In this document: positions 63,235-64,000 of the stretch, piece by piece
Layout: each line of letters begins with the position of its first letter
Position numbering within the stretch: the stretch's first letter is position 1
Translations under genes and position numbers: made by a program
Notes under the pieces: model-generated
What the model saw: only the letters and a program-made list of their open reading frames with translations
Databases searched by the model: none
Told to the model about the DNA's origin: nothing
Source: Kocuria massiliensis
GTDB lineage: Bacteria > Actinomycetota > Actinomycetes > Actinomycetales > Micrococcaceae
Direction: 5' to 3'
NCBI RefSeq assembly: GCF_900169715.1
Contig: NZ_LT835161.1
Location: forward strand, 1,417,590-1,481,589
Length of the DNA: 64,000 bases

Positions 63235-63990
63235 TCATGACTCTGCTTCCGAGAGGGCGCCCGGCTGACGTAAGAGCAGAAAGTGTTCGCGGTTTCCGTT
63301 CTGACCAGGTAACTCGGAGGGTCGTTCGTCTTCGATGACGAGTCCGATGTTCCGCGCTGCTCGTCGAACAGACTCGATGCCGGCTTCACGATCGGCGTCG
63401 TTTTTCACCAAGCCGCCCTTACCCAGTTTCGACCGTCCGACCTCAAATTGGGGTTTAACCATGAGAATCAGTGCGCCTCCCGGGCGGGTGACGCGGGCGA
63501 GGGGCTCGATCACCAGCGTCAGGGAGATGAAGGAGAGGTCTCCCACGACAAGGTCCACCGTTCCCCCGATGTCGTCGATCGTCAGAGAACGAACGTTGAG
63601 GCCTTCCATCGAGACGACTCGCGGATCGGCCCTGACACGCGGGTCAAGTTGCCCGTGCCCGACGTCGACCGCCGCGACCTGCTCGGCACCAGCCTCTAAA
63701 AGAACCTGGGTAAAGCCACCCGTTGAAGCTCCAGCATCGAGGCATCGACAGCCCCGTACCGCCACCTGGGGGAATGCTCGAAGGGCCCCGGCCAGCTTAT
63801 GCCCGGCGCGGCTGACATATTCTCGTGTGGCAGGTTCCTGCACGACGACGCTGTCGTGCTCTCCCACAGGGCGCGAAGGCTTGCTCACGGTGCGACCGTT
63901 CACCTCGACACGGCCGGCAGCTATGGCCTTAGCGGCTAAAGTCCTGGACGCTACATGGCCGCGGGCGACGAGCCACTGGTCCAGCCTCAC
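63235..63990 (-). CDS. tlyA: TlyA-family rRNA 2'-O-methyltransferase
   Basis: The product has 251 residues. An N-terminal S4 domain (MRLDQWLVARGHVASRTLAA) is followed by an FtsJ-like methyltransferase domain with the SAM loop CLDAGASTGGFTQVLLEAGA, and VVGDLSFISLTLVIEPLARV. TlyA methylates cytidines in 16S and 23S rRNA and in mycobacteria sets capreomycin sensitivity. GTG 63990 is ten bases from the window edge, so an upstream start cannot be excluded. Confidence 0.92.
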   Translation of the reverse strand: MRLDQWLVARGHVASRTLAAKAIAAGRVEVNGRTVSKPSRPVGEHDSVVVQEPATREYVSRAGHKLAGALRAFPQVAVRGCRCLDAGASTGGFTQVLLEAGAEQVAAVDVGHGQLDPRVRADPRVVSMEGLNVRSLTIDDIGGTVDLVVGDLSFISLTLVIEPLARVTRPGGALILMVKPQFEVGRSKLGKGGLVKNDADREAGIESVRRAARNIGLVIEDERPSELPGQNGNREHFLLLRQPGALSEAES

Positions 63991-64000
63991 GATTCCCTCG

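Overview
The window is a chromosomal segment of a high-G+C actinobacterium, most likely a member of the Micrococcaceae (Arthrobacter/Kocuria/Rothia relatives). This rests on gene order: gcvH-garA-ftsR-MerR on one side, and tlyA-nadK-recN-pyrG ... nudix-xerD ... parA-scpA-scpB-rluB-tyrA-cmk-der on the other, both arranged as in Actinobacteria. GTG and TTG starts are frequent and many stop/start codons overlap. The genus cannot be fixed from the sequence alone.

Layout. 1-882: start of pyruvate carboxylase (minus strand, cut by the window edge). 1156-1953: an orphan ParA-type ATPase. 2053-4716: MerR regulator, ftsR, garA, gcvH. 4822-9369: putA with a divergent LysR regulator. 9374-14785: glycerol module with a SorC-type regulator, glpD, glpF and glpK. 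14940-16372: DNA-alkylation repair pair alkB-tag. 16369-19270: alpha/beta hydrolase, MarR regulator and MFS exporter, with two matching operator-like palindromes. 19410-25758: PhzF-like enzyme, CurA-like reductase, ABC-class ATPase, PspC, methyltransferase, XRE-cupin regulator coupled to a bile-acid/ACR3-type permease. 25755-27164: MHS-family symporter. 27363-29448: sigma factor, ogt methyltransferase and a divergent class I aldolase, all overlapping. Then recQ, a small membrane protein, a flavin monooxygenase, a roughly 65-bp tandem repeat block, and tRNA-Pro(GGG).

34315-41453 is the conserved block der-cmk-tyrA-rluB-scpB-scpA-parA, read right to left. Between parA and xerD, genes that are normally close neighbours, lies about 12 kb of accessory metabolism: a C4-dicarboxylate symporter with its two-component system, the methylcitrate (propionate) module prpE / gntR-prpD-prpB-prpC, and a DyP peroxidase plus encapsulin nanocompartment. 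The conserved block resumes with xerD, nudix, pyrG, recN, nadK and tlyA. A second insertion between the Nudix gene and pyrG carries an AT-rich leader, a small secreted-peptide gene that looks frameshifted, a lactococcin-972-type integral membrane protein and its ABC ATPase.

The most interesting items are: (i) the bacteriocin-like cassette at 55.6-58.6 kb with a broken or recoded 43-residue precursor; (ii) scpA, which appears to start at CTG inside the parA stop codon; (iii) the sigma factor-Ogt pair, which could be an alkylation-responsive switch; (iv) the tandem ~65-bp repeat with a conserved hairpin; (v) a Tag glycosylase lacking three of four zinc ligands; (vi) the DyP-encapsulin pair with a visible cargo tail.
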